DNA of 64,000 bases from Lumnitzera littorea (taxonomy: Eukaryota > Streptophyta > Magnoliopsida > Myrtales > Combretaceae), in contig JAMXBB010000008.1 of assembly GCA_024138015.1 (NCBI GenBank), forward strand, positions 46,545,397 through 46,609,396, given 5' to 3'. Position 1 is the stretch's first letter. Every line of letters starts with the position of its first letter. Below are positions 1-11,057 of this stretch, one piece after another. A program made the position numbers and the translations under genes. The notes under the pieces are model-generated. The model was not told where the DNA came from and did no database searches. It saw nothing but the letters and a program-made list of their open reading frames with translations.

Positions 1-2611
1 CAGTCTACGCTCATACCCTACAGCAGTGGTCTTTAGACGCGATCCCCAGCCACCTACAGTTAGCGTCTCCAACGGCAATAGAACCCGTGAGCCAAGGGTA
101 GGGTTTTGTTGTACCAATGCTCTTACACTGTACTAATCAAATCATGTGAGAATCCATCCCTCTAAGGCCCTTCATTACCAATCGCGTGAGGTGACCACCA
201 GAACATTATATGCAATGTTCGTGCTCTATGCATGAACCATTTAATTTTAGTTGGGCTGAATATGATTAAGTCAATTTATGAGGTGGTCAAACATTATTAC
301 TAAATCATTCAAATTATGCAACAATCAATTATATAACCAAATCTTCAACTATCACATTTAACAGTATTTTGCATAGTAATCAATCAATATTATTCATATG
401 CATAACTTGAAACCCCATGCATTAAGTTATTGATATTTAATTCATGTGTACTAACTATAAGCACAAAACAAGTATAGAGTTATCGGGAGTATTCACTTGG
501 TCATAAATAATGTTAGGGATTGTAATAGTTCAAAGGTAAGTCGGTCTCAATCTTAGGATCACCTAACATTAGGGAAATAGGGAAAGTAGTAAGTTTGGGA
601 ATTAAATAACTAAACTAGTATGCTAAATCGTACCATTTACTTAAATTGGTTATTGATTTACGTAAAATCATCGATTCGAGTTTTTTATCAAATTGCGTAT
701 AACTTTTTCATTTTAGTTCGAATTGTTATGAACTTATAATCCATTTTGATCGTTTTCGAGCGTATTTTTTTGTAGCAAGGTCTGTTTTGAATGTTGTGAC
801 TTGCAATTTGAAAAATATCACAAAATTTATTATTTTAATTTAAAAATTATAAAATATTAATTTTAGCTTTTTCTTAATATATTTATGATTTAATAATTAT
901 TTAAATCATATAATTGATATTTTTATTATTTTAAGCATATTTTTCCTATTTTTGAGATTTTAGTCTTATTACAATTATTATTATTATTATTGCTAGTATT
1001 TTTATTATTTATTATTTTCTTATTATTCATTTGTATTTTATGATCTATATATTTACATATTTATGTACTTATACTATATTTAATTAATTTTATAATTTAC
1101 TTTAATTTGTAATCCCTAATTTATGGTAATACACATATATATATTTATATACCTACTTCTTACATATTTATAAATTTATTTTATTTAGTAACTATTATAC
1201 TATATATATACCACTTAATGTTCGGTATATATATTATATGTTGTACATATACTATATATTATATATATCTTAACGCCACATACATGTATACATATATGTA
1301 TATAAAATATAACTTACGTGTATATATATGAAATATATATTTACAAAAATACTTATACATACTATTCGAATATATATTCATGTATATATATATATATATA
1401 CCTCATGTGTACAACTATATATATATGTCTATATTTATTTTGTAAAAATATTACTAAATACATATTATGTATAGTCTTATTACATACATACACATACCGT
1501 ATATTATACTTATATACATACATGTCTACATATATATCTTTATACATACATATATATATTAATTTAATTACTTATGCATACATACATGTATTGGTAATGA
1601 AATATTTACTAAAATGTAATACAAATACTACATATATACATATACATACTATATGCTAGACACATATACTACTAAAATACTTTTACTTACCTATTATTTT
1701 AAAATTTTTCTTCTTCTTTTCTTCCTTCTTATTCTTCCTTACTTCTTCTTATTCTTCTCCTTATTCTTTACGGTTTGGGTTTTGGCTTTGTTTTGCTCTT
1801 CTTTCTTTCTTTCTTTTTTTTTTTCTTTCTTTTGTATTTTCGGTTTTGAAATTTCCAGGATTTGGGCATGATATGTTTCTGATTTTTTTGAGGTAAATAA
1901 TATAAAAATAGAGAAGCTTATCCCCTTTATTAATTAGGATTAGATAATATATGATTACTTTGTCCTTTCCCCCTTAATTGGTTGACACATGTCCATTTAT
2001 TTTAAGCACATGGGCTGCTAAAATTGTGTAGCTAGAATTCACATGTAGGAGAATGAAAATAGGAGAAAAGAAGAAAAGAAAGGAAAAGAGAAAAAGAAGG
2101 AAAGAAAAAACAAGAAAATGGAAATTAAAAATAATTATATGTAATTTTTCTAAACTTAAAAATCATAAAAATAATCATCATAAATTAATTTTGGAATTTT
2201 TGTGAAAATGTATCAATTTAATTGGTACCCATTACAATTATAATTTCTACAAGTTATTATAGAGATTTCATTAAAATTTTACGTGATTACGCGATTTAGT
2301 TGATAATTGCAATTGACTATAATTATATCACTATTGAGTGATATTTAATTATTTTATAGGCTTAAAGTTATAGTTTTAGAGTTTCGATTAAGTTCGGGTT
2401 CAATTTCGAGTATTTGCGCGCACATCGGATTTAGCGTTTTTGTATGTGATTTAGGTTTTGATAGATTTTTCTATAGTTTTTATTACTTATAATATATTCG
2501 AATTTATAATCTATTAAATTTTTACCTTGCTCGACTTTAATAACTTATCAAGTCATCTATAATATTAGGGTTTAATTCTACTTTTAAATAGCTAAATTTA
2601 CGGGATTTACA
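1..2611. repeat. Long LTR of family X, 5'-truncated by the window edge
   Basis: The whole stretch aligns end to end with positions 19861-22623, the second family member in this window. The first 230 bases align almost without gaps, and nearly all differences there are transitions. The right border is placed at 2611 because both copies end in the same kind of sequence (gctaaatt then TTTACA), and in the other copy that end abuts a target-site duplication. The next five bases here are acgtg. There is no primer-binding site after the border, so this looks like a 3' or solo LTR rather than a 5' LTR. Inside are AT microsatellite (about 1130-1660), a pyrimidine-rich tract (about 1700-1830) and a purine-rich tract (about 2045-2120). 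No gene is seen. It may be inserted in the 3' LTR of element B, but the left flank is outside the window. Confidence 0.85.
1130..1660. repeat. AT/TATA and TACA microsatellite tract
   Basis: A run rich in tatata, tacata and catacata, part of the family X LTR. The matching part of the other copy (about 21030-21400) is also tata/tacata rich but shorter and differently arranged, so this part of the LTR has changed length by slippage. The reading frames over it, rich in Y, I and T, are composition artefacts. Confidence 0.8.
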
Positions 2612-2923
2612 ACGTGCTGATGTGGATTGGTGCTTAGTCAAGGGGTTGCGAATTGCTAGCATAGATCTTCAGGGATGTGCTATGGAGTTTGGAAATTAGA
2701 GTGTGGGTCTTCTTGGTGATTGTGGGTGGAACAATGGTCAGTATATGAATTTGTATGGATGTGTAATTATGGGATTGTGAAATAAAAATAATAACCCTGT
2801 TCACTGTCCCTTACCGACTTACAATTTATAAATCTTCAATTGTATCTTTTGTATCGGAAGATACGACGATGACTCTTCGAAGATTAGACCTAATTTCTAG
2901 AAACCCTATTAAATTTGGGCTTT

Positions 2924-2933
2924 CTATTTATAG
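2924..2933 (-). promoter_or_regulatory. Candidate TATA box in B 3' LTR
   Basis: On the minus strand CTATAAATAG lies about 450 bases from the LTR start, directly after a GC-rich gggcc block. This is the usual place and form of an LTR promoter in plant retrotransposons. No equivalent TATA box is obvious in the 9481-11057 LTR. Activity is not shown. Confidence 0.5.
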
Positions 2934-3129
2934 GGCCCGATGCAGTCTAATTTGATTTAGTCCAATAACTTATTTAATAAATCCTATGTTTATTCTAGCT
3001 TAATATAAATTAGATAAAATTTTACTTTAAATCAAACTAGGCCAAAATTATTTTAATAAAGCCCAACTCCCCAATGACTAAAGAATTTATTAAATTAATC
3101 ACATACAGTTATCTAATTTGACACTAAAC

Positions 3130-3265
3130 AATCCGATGTGACTCAACTCAATATGATTCGATATGACTCAATTCGATATGATTCGACTTGACTCAACATG
3201 ACTTAACTTGACTCGATTCAATATGACTCGATACGATATTACTCGACTTGACTTAGTTTGACTCA
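3130..3265. repeat. Degenerate 10-15 bp tandem repeat in LTR U3
   Basis: Words of the type tgactcaact, tgattcgata and tgactcgatt follow each other about a dozen times. At the equivalent place in the other B LTR (10918-10950) only two or three units occur (tttgactcgactcaact, agtttgactcaactc). The array has therefore expanded in one LTR or contracted in the other. Confidence 0.7.
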
Positions 3266-3381
3266 ACTCTCTTTTTATATATTTTTTTATTTTAATTTTC
3301 TTTATTATTATTATTTTTGCTTATTTATTAATTTGGCTCAACTAACAAAAAATGAAAAATGACAAAAATAAGGTGTTTACA

Positions 3382-3394
3382 GCTGCCTCCCTTT
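3382..3394 (-). other. Polypurine tract of element B
   Basis: On the minus strand AAAGGGAGGCAGC ends immediately before the TGTAAACACC LTR start. A purine run abutting the 3' LTR is the plus-strand primer of LTR retrotransposons. It fixes both the orientation of B and the border of its 3' LTR. Confidence 0.75.
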
Positions 3395-3609
3395 GTAGCG
3401 AAAATCGATTAGAACTTTGCTATAAAGACAAAAGAGATACCCATTTTTACTAGACCTGACTTAGATAATCCAAAAAGGATAGATCTCTTTAAGATTAAAA
3501 ACTTGTGTTGGTAGATGATTCGAAGATGATAGATCTCTTTTAGGATGTGTTGCTTGAAAGGATAGGTCTTTCAAAGATAAGATAATATGACATTCTATTA
3601 AAGACAAAA

Positions 3610-4175
3610 TGAGACAATGCTCTCATGAGTAGATGATCTTTTAAATGATTAGATAACACTCCTTTAAGCAAGCGATCCAAAAAGGAATAGATAGGACAGT
3701 GCTCCTATGAGCAAGCGATCCAAGAAAAGATTAATAGGATAATGCTCCTTTGAGTAAGCAATCCTAGAAAGAAGTAGACAGGACAACGCTCCTATGAGCA
3801 AGCAATCTGACAAAAGATAGGACAACGCTCCTTGAGTAAGCTATCCTAGATAACTTATGAGTAGGTGACCCAACTAAGATAGTATAACGCTTTTTTGAGC
3901 AAGCGATCCTAGAAAAGATTGGATGGTGCTCCTATGAGTAGGTGATCTAACTAAGGAATAGATAAGATAACGTTCCCATGAGCAAGCGATCCTAAAAGGA
4001 ATAGGACAGTGCTCCTTTGAGCAATCAATCCTACAAAGGACTAGATAGGACAGTGCTTCCATGAGCAAGCAATCCTTAAAAGGAATAGATAGGACAATGC
4101 TCCTATGAGCAGGCGATCCAACTAAGGAATAAGTAGGATGGCACTCCTTTAAGTAAGTAATCTGAGAAGGAAGAA
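3610..4175. repeat. About 43-bp minisatellite, about 14 units
   Basis: The unit reads roughly gtgctcctatgagcaagcg then atcc, a purine-rich AAAGGAATAGATAGGAC segment, and starts again. Spacing is about 39-45 bp and units diverge from each other. It lies between the gag relic and the polypurine tract of B, that is, in the 3' untranslated part. Tandem repeats there are a described feature of Tat-lineage elements and have been linked to the birth of satellites. The 64-codon minus frame at 3874-4068 is only a read-through of the repeat. Confidence 0.85.
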
Positions 4176-4179
4176 AACT

Positions 4180-5975
4180 TTCATGAGTTTTGACAAATTG
4201 ATCTAAGACTTAAGTTTAAGGGATTTTGATGATTCCTTGAAAATTTTAAGAAATCTCTCTTGATAATTTTTTTTTTAAAAGTTTCATTTCTCTTTTGAAA
4301 ATTTTCTCTTTTTTTTTTCTTTTTGTCAAGAAATTCAAAAAGCACTCTTTAATAGAAAATTATGTTACTAATAAGTAAGAAAGTCTCAAAAACTCTAAAG
4401 ATCACAAATAAGGGATTGGCTTATCCCTTGCCCATTGATCACTCATTCTCTCAATCTTATTTCCTAGAGCATAATTCATGATCTCCTAACTTTTTTAGAA
4501 GCACCGATTTCTAACTTGGGATAAATGACCATTAATGTTTTTGATAAAGTACTCAACTTTTCAATTTTCCACTTAGGGGATAGATATTATTACTTGAAAT
4601 ATTTAGTCAAATTGGACTTCCTTGCACTCTCATAAGTCTATTTTTACTCTTAGCATTAATTCCAAAAATTGTAGCCTATCTTATAAGTGGTACTTCTAAT
4701 CAATCAATAGGTCTTATTTGGGTTTGCAATGTAAGGCTTTTGGTTAATGGTTTAAGCAAATAGATATCAATGTGTTTTGGCCAATTTGAAAAAATCATAT
4801 GCAATCAGTCTAGGGTTTACAAGCTAAAAACCTAAGAGAAACTAAACATGGGCTTACCCCAGTTTCATAAGCAAATTTTGCTTAAGATAAGTCTCTTTCT
4901 TTAGTCAAAAGAGTTTTATTAAGGCTAGTATAACAAGTAGGATCATAAAATGAGGGCTTTGCTTTTGGGCTTTGGAATTGAAAGTGTTTATATTTTGGAT
5001 ACCATCACTAGTTTGGACTTCATACTTTATTGATAATTTAACTATTCTTTAAAGGTGATTACCTTGCTAATATCTTTAATCTCTTTTTTTTCCCTCCTTT
5101 CTTTTTCTTTTTCTTTTTTTTTTGGTTTAAGGTGGTCACCTTCTATTGTTGAGTTTTCACTTAATAAGATTTGAAACACCAAAAGGTAAGGTTAAGGTGT
5201 ATAAGCTTAGGAGAAGTGCTTATGGCTTTGAAGTGCTTGGGAAAGAATCTATGGACTTGATGTGTTTGAATAAGTGCACGGGCTTGAGTGAGTTATATAT
5301 AGTTTGAAGCTCTTCTTTATTGTAAAGAAATTGAATTATCTATAACAATATTTGTTTATGAATTGGTACAACTAAGGTAAGCACAATTTAGTCTCCTCCT
5401 TTTCTCCAGATTAATGACCTTAACCTCTTGACTACCCTAGTTTGAGGTGATTCTTGGTAGGGCTAATTTTAAGAAAAATCCCCTAAAGGTTCAAATAGGT
5501 TTACAAGGGATAATTGTATTTAGGGATGATAAAACGAATGCCTAATATCATTTTAACATATGTACCAAGTTCAAGAAAAACCTCTTTTAAGGAATGAACC
5601 TAATTACTGACCTTGATGGCACTCTTCTCTCATGTGTGTTTAGGACAAGGGTTGCCTCTTCTTATCCTAAACCTTTCAAGTAATGTGTTATCATTCCTTT
5701 AGGTGGAAAGTTTTAAGTTTTGAATTCACATTTTTTTTATCCATTTTCACTCATCGAAATGCCCCTATTTGAATTAAGCTATCTTCATAGCATATAAAGA
5801 CAATAATACATAAAAACTGCTGTATTCAATAACTTGTATCTATTACAAGCTCCAAAATGAAAGATTATTTTGAAAAAAGAAAATGAAAGAACTAAAATTC
5901 TTTTCTATTTCTTGCTCCTATTTTTGTCACTTCTTTGAACTTAGCCCATTCAGTTGAATTGATCTTTTAGAGATA
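4180..5975 (-). other. Element B region between gag and minisatellite, no recognisable coding
   Basis: AT-rich sequence with poly-T tracts (about 4255-4330 and 5085-5125). I read both strands for protease, reverse transcriptase, RNase H and integrase motifs and found none. In a complete Tat element pol would lie here and need about 3 kb more than is available. It is best described as the untranslated remainder of a non-autonomous element. Confidence 0.55.
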
Positions 5976-5979
5976 TATC

Positions 5980-7985
5980 CAACTACTTCAAATGGTAAGC
6001 CACTTTGTCAGATGATAGTAGTAGATCTTTAATGCCTAATACTAGAAGTTGTCTGTTTAATGCCCATTCACAACCTAAGGAAGAAATACCACTACTAATC
6101 AACCCATTAGTCTCTAGAAAATTTGGTTGGATAATCTTGGCATAAATCAAATCCTGTACCTTATGCTTTAATCTCCAACAATCTTCAATGGTTTGCCTCA
6201 CTTTGCCTATACGATAGTCATACCATTTACTGAGGTCACAAGCCCTTAGCTTGTATTTCTTTGTTGGGTTTTTTGCATGTTAGTAGTCCTACATCTCTTA
6301 ATTGCTTAAAAACTTAGGCCATTAGAATCTTGAATTGCGTAAATTGCCTCCTCTTGTTGTGGACAGGCTTGTCTTGATTCTAGACTTTCGCAATCGATAC
6401 ATCTACTGCTAACTTCTCTTTTATTGAATCATCTTCATGCTTGGGCTATAACTTCCTATTTGTATTAGGATGTAGGTTTTTGAGTTACTTGAGCACATAT
6501 CCCATCACCATTTCCACACCTGCGAGTCTTTCTTCTAACTTCACTAACTTTTCTTCTAGGGCTGCAACCTTTTCTTAAAAAGCATAGTAGTAACATACCC
6601 CTAGACTTGACCATTCAAATATGTTTCTAGTAGCTTTTCTAATCTTTGTATCATGTTAATAGTAGGCTCTGTATAAAATTTGGGCCTTGGATCCCTAACA
6701 AAGTCCAATTGGACCAATTTTTCATCAATCAAATCTTGGACTTTATTCTTCAACTCCCAGTAATGGTCAGTAGCATGCCCCTACTGACCCATGTGGTACT
6801 CATATTACGTATTGGGATCATATTTCCGAGGTTTATACCTTAGTGTTGGAGTCTTAGAGTACAGTAAACCCTCTTCTTTTAGGAGGCGATAGACCCGAGA
6901 CATAGGAATCAAGATATGAGTGTTCCTCCTTCTAGGTGATTTCTGGATTAGCTTATTCTCCTTGAGCTCTAGACCAATGCTTATGGCATTAGACTTGTAT
7001 ATCATTAGATAGGACATCTTAGTGTTCACAGCAGCCTTTGAATCCAACAGGGCTAATCCTTTTCCTATCAATCTCCCCATTCTAATAGCATCTTTAATGC
7101 GACTACTAGCTACAGCTACATCTACAAATGTAGAAGCAGTATAACCTAAGAGGTAATTATAATAAGTTTTACCTAATGTGCGAATGAATATGTTGATCAA
7201 TTCATTTTCTGGCAATTGTACTGTAGCTTAAGCAGTTATAGATCTCCATCTCTAGGTACACTCCTTAAAGGACTCAGTTAACTTCATTTTCATGTTAATC
7301 AAATCCATTAGAGATGGAGTCACTTCTTCATTGAACTTGTATTATTGATAAAAGGATCGAGCTAGCTTATCCTAAGTACCAAGCTTAACTAAGTCTTGTT
7401 GGGCATACCAAATCAACACTGGCCTAGTTAGGCTATCTTAGAAAGTTTGAATTTTCAATTGCTCATGTTTAGAGAATTGGGCCATCTTGCGAACATAATG
7501 CTTAAGGTAAAGTTTAAGATAACCTGTTCCATCATACTTTTCGAAATTTAGTACCTTAAACTTCTTGGGTAATCCACGATCATCAAAATTGCAAATATTG
7601 CTTAAGCCTAGATCACTTTACATATCATGATCCTTGAGAACTCCCATTTTCTCTTCAATTTTCTGGAAGATTTCTTCTTCTATCTTCATCAATTTCTACA
7701 CCAATTCTTTCTTCAAGCCTTTGTTGCTATTTTTGAGCTCATGAACCAGCAACTCTTTAGACTTGTTTATCTTAGATGGTATGTCAATAAGCCCTTAGGC
7801 TTAAGTATGGGCCATGGTCTTAACTTGCTTCACATGCTTTCTCGAAACCCCTTCAGCTATGGTTATTCTATGTTCAAGAGCTTCAAACATCTTGGTTTTG
7901 ATAACAAGTGATTATGAGCTTTAAGTTGGGCCAGATTACTTAAAAAGCAATCTTTCAAAGCTTGCAAGAATCTTTCTTCTTAGCA
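5980..7985 (-). pseudogene. gag: Tat-type gag relic of element B
   Basis: Gag forms the capsid of the intracellular particle that packages element RNA. Reading from 7985 downward, the first part (about 7900-7630) is charged and coiled-coil-like, with MFEALEHRITIAEG near 7890 and ELKNSNKGLKKELV near 7720. The conserved gag core follows: FEKYDGTG and WYAQQDLVKLGT (about 7560-7370), then a mostly open stretch at 7215-6805 with IFIRTLGKTYYNYLLG. After it comes the P-rich linker typical of Tat gag, and two copies of a motif of the form KHKVQDLI / KNKVQDLID (about 6170 and 6730). Several in-frame stops and a frame change break it, so no full product is possible. The match to the Tat lineage is from remembered family features, not a search. 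Confidence 0.78.
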
Positions 7986-7989
7986 ACAT

Positions 7990-9455
7990 TGCATTGAGCT
8001 TTTAGTTTTGAAAACCATTCTTTATTTTTTTCTTGGAAACTTTTATTAGAAAATCAATGCTTATTTTATGTTATAGAAACCTAATACTGACATCAACAAA
8101 TCTAATAAAAGAAAACATTAGGATTGATGACCAAGGACATAGGATGACGATTATATTACAAGGGTGATATGGAGAAGCAGAAATTATTTTACAATGAGAA
8201 ACTTATTGAATAAATAACACAAGGGTGATGACTCATGGAGAAAAATTTATCAAGATCATGACAACTTAAGGGCTAAACACGAAGAATGAGAACTTAGACA
8301 TTTATAAGATTAATGACTCTAAGATGGGAAATAATTTATAATAGAAATCTGATAGTTAAATCTTTTTTTTTTCTAATTTTTTAAATTTTGTTAGTTCCTA
8401 ATAGTATGGTATACGTAGGGCATTGCAATAGAAATCAACTAGGTAAATAATCATCATGAAATTGGTTTTTTATCATAAAATATCTTTTTCTTTAAAAAAA
8501 AATGTTGGAAAGTCTTTTAAAAAAAATGACAATGCCATAGTAATCTTTATCATAGTTAATTTCCATAATTACATGCAAAAAAAAAAAAAAATACCAGTTG
8601 ACATAGAATTTTTTTTTTAACATTGGCACAAAGGGAATACTAATGATTTTGAGCATTTTATGTTAAATGTTATATTACACAACTTATTACTGGAAATAAA
8701 AAAAAAAAACCCCACAAGATCCATATATATTACAAAAGATAGCATATATAAACAAATACGCAAAATAAATGTTATGCATTATGTTACACACGCGTGCAAT
8801 GCAATAGGGTTAGTAATTAATAAATTATAGAAAGTATGATGAATCCGCAGTGAAGGAGCACCCTTATATATAAATAAGTCCGAAATATGATTTTTTAAGA
8901 AAAATGAAGTTTGCGAATACTTATTTGTAAGGGTCATTGGGGTTTTTTTTTTTATTCAAAATTTTTCCTTTCTTGAAGAATAAGTTTATGCCAACTACGG
9001 ATCGATTAGGATTTTCCTATAATTTAAAAATAGCTACACCTTTTTTTCAAAAAGAATGATGCAAGAGGGTGAACTCTACGATTCTCAAGCTCTATAGCTC
9101 TAAGGCTTTTCAAAGAGAAGCTAAGTAGGCTACATCAAAACCTGAGTGGGCTCGCTTATCATTACTAGGTAGGGGTAAAGACCCTACTGACCTGAGTGTT
9201 ACACAATGACAGGCCATCTTAAGTTCTTAAGGTGGCCCAGGTCCAACCACATCTAAATACACAAATGATTACTTAAAATAACAGAACCTTGTTAACCTCC
9301 AAGAAGGTCCCTTAGGCTAGGCTTTTTTTTTTTTTTCTAGGGCTTGTATCACTATGAAAAACAATTAGTACAATTATAATACAAAAAAGAAAATAATAAT
9401 ACAAAAGCCTATCAATATTTTTTTTTTAATTTTCACATGGCTAGCTAACCAAGCG
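7990..9455 (-). other. Element B 5' leader (untranslated)
   Basis: AT-rich sequence between the primer site and gag, with several homopolymer A/T tracts (about 8360, 8580, 8700, 8940, 9325, 9420). No coding potential was seen on either strand. Long leaders between primer site and gag are common in the Tat lineage. Confidence 0.55.
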
Positions 9456-9473
9456 TCCCTAGTGGAGTCGCCA
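9456..9473 (-). other. Primer-binding site of element B, tRNA-Arg type
   Basis: On the minus strand TGGCGACTCCACTAGGGA lies seven bases after the LTR end (9481). This matches the tRNA-Arg complementary site described for Ogre and other Tat-lineage elements. It marks where reverse transcription starts and fixes the 9481-11057 LTR as the 5' LTR. Confidence 0.75.
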
Positions 9474-9480
9474 ATTTTAT

Positions 9481-11057
9481 TGAGCCCTATTTTGGTTTCC
9501 TTAATTTAATTTATATCAAGGCTAGCCTACTTAATATAAATTACTTGACATTAAATTAAGGAAATGTTTAAAAAAAATTAAAAATTGGAATTGCCTACCA
9601 GTTTGATTGGTAAAAAACAAAATTAGGGTTTTCGGGTGGGAAAATCCTAATTTGGCCACTAATCTGTGTATTTTCTAAAAAAATCGATTTTTAGAATAAA
9701 TAACTAGAAAAGACTTGGTTCGAGGGCTAACCTATTAAGGCCAAGTTACCATGTAAAAACTAAAGAAAAATTGATGGGATTTTATTTTTATAATTTTCTA
9801 AAAATACTAAAATATACAAAAGATAACTAAAAAGAAATTTTTATTTCGAATTTCTAAAAAAAAAAGGGAAAAAGTTTTTTTTTTTTATTTATTTTTTATG
9901 TAGTTACCTTGAAGATACCTATGTATTTGCTAGTTGGGATTAAACTAAATGTAGTTCTCTTTTTATAAAATATTTATTGGATGGGTTATTTTTATTTTGA
10001 AAATTGAGCGAGGTTTACGTTTATTAACAATTTACTATTTTGAAAAAAAAAAAAACCTAAGAAGTCTAGTATTCCCGAATTAAAGAAAACTTTAACTAAC
10101 TTTATCTTTTCGAAAAACTCAGTTAAGATTTTTTTTATTTTTAAAACCATTACATGTCAAAAAATATCCTTTTTAAATCCTAACTATAAGATATGTTGAA
10201 AATATGATCTAGATACGTATCTTTTTTAAATCCCAACCGCTAGATATGTATCTTTATTAAATCTTAACCATAAGATACGTATCTTAATATACATCTTTTT
10301 CTAAATCTCAACTGCAAGATACATATCTTTTCAAATAACACAATTTTATTAAAAAAATGTAATTTTTCGATTAACTAAATTCATCGAAAAATTCAAATTA
10401 TCTAAAAAAAATCCATCGATGGAACAATAAAAAATAATAAACTTGTACTAAAAGAAAATGAATTAGCAAAGATAATTAAATTAACTAAATAAAATAAAAT
10501 AAAATAATTTTGCCTAAATGAATTGAGTCGCTGGTATTGATTGTGGATCGTACTCGTGTTCACATTGTAGACTTGATCGTATGTTAAATTCGATTCAAGT
10601 GTACAGGCAAGTGTGAATTTGTTAGTGTCAGGAGCATGGAACTTGTGATACTGTGGACATCTGATCAAGTTGTGGGATGTTTGTTTGGCTAGCATGGGAC
10701 GAAGAGCTTAGACGACATGTTACAGTTGTGCTGGCGTTGTCATCAGGTAAAGGATGAGGATTGTTTTGATTATTGGTGTTAGACTTTAGTTGATGCGTGT
10801 TGTGCGCAATTGAGGTTCAAGCGTAGGTCTTGGAGTTCGGTTAGCAATTAGCATGTATTAGCGTGGAGTTGTCGACTTCAATGTGTAGGGAATTGTTGTT
10901 TGAAATTTGATACCATTTGACTCGACTCAACTTAGTTTGACTCAACTCTCTTTTTTTTTATTTTTTTCTTTTATATTATTTTCTTATTTTTTTTGTTTAT
11001 TTGTTAACCTAGCTCAACTAACGAGAAATGAAAAATGACAAAAATGAGGTGTCTACA
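9481..11057 (-). repeat. Element B 5' LTR, 1577 bp
   Basis: On the minus strand it begins TGTAGACACC at 11057 and ends ...GGGCTCA at 9481, next to the primer site. TGTAGACACC-type starts are common in Tat LTRs. It holds a GATAC-palindrome array (about 10165-10345). The flank at 11058-11062 is gttag, which would be one half of a target duplication if the partner were visible. Confidence 0.75.
10165..10345. repeat. GATAC-palindrome tandem array inside B 5' LTR
   Basis: Four to five diverged units of about 35-50 bp. Each has an aaatc-taacc part, then a near-palindrome of the form AGATACGTATCT (also AGATATGTATCT and AGATACATATCT). The units begin near 10172, 10224, 10259 and 10300. Repeated short palindromes in an LTR U3/R region may be binding sites for a transcription factor, but no factor is identified. 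Confidence 0.65.

Larger units (their letters stand above)
2612..3381 (-). repeat. Element B 3' LTR, partial
   Basis: The high-coordinate end (plus strand ...ggtgtttaca, 3372-3381) is the reverse complement of a TGTAAACACC start and is preceded on the minus strand by a purine-rich tract. About 140 bases inward match the end of the other B LTR (10915-11057), including the gctcaactaac and gaaaaatgacaaaaat words. Further in, the two LTRs cannot be aligned by eye, so this LTR is either from a diverged member or heavily rearranged. It is about 770 bp against 1577 bp for the other, so it is truncated at the family X border. Confidence 0.7.
2612..11057 (-). mobile_element. Element B: Tat-type Ty3/gypsy element, gag only
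   Basis: On the minus strand the order is LTR (11057-9481), tRNA-Arg type primer site (9473-9456), leader, gag relic (about 7985-5980), untranslated region with a minisatellite, polypurine tract (3394-3382), and a second LTR (3381-2612). The two LTRs share the outer end, TGTAGACACC and TGTAAACACC, followed by about 140 similar bases. Gag resembles the Tat lineage (Ogre, Retand and relatives). No protease, reverse transcriptase or integrase is recognisable between gag and the 3' LTR, a space of only about 2.6 kb, so the copy is non-autonomous. It interrupts element A just after the integrase C-terminus. The flank duplication cannot be checked because the far end of the 3' LTR is lost or replaced by family X. 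Confidence 0.75.

Noticed and set aside
1318..1659. 113-codon plus-strand frame rich in Tyr and Ile
   Set aside because: It reads through tata/taca microsatellite of an LTR; no motif, and the sequence composition alone explains the missing stops.
3610..4175. Regularly spaced repeats that might recall a CRISPR array
   Set aside because: The units are contiguous diverged tandem repeats without unique spacers, and the context is a plant retrotransposon.
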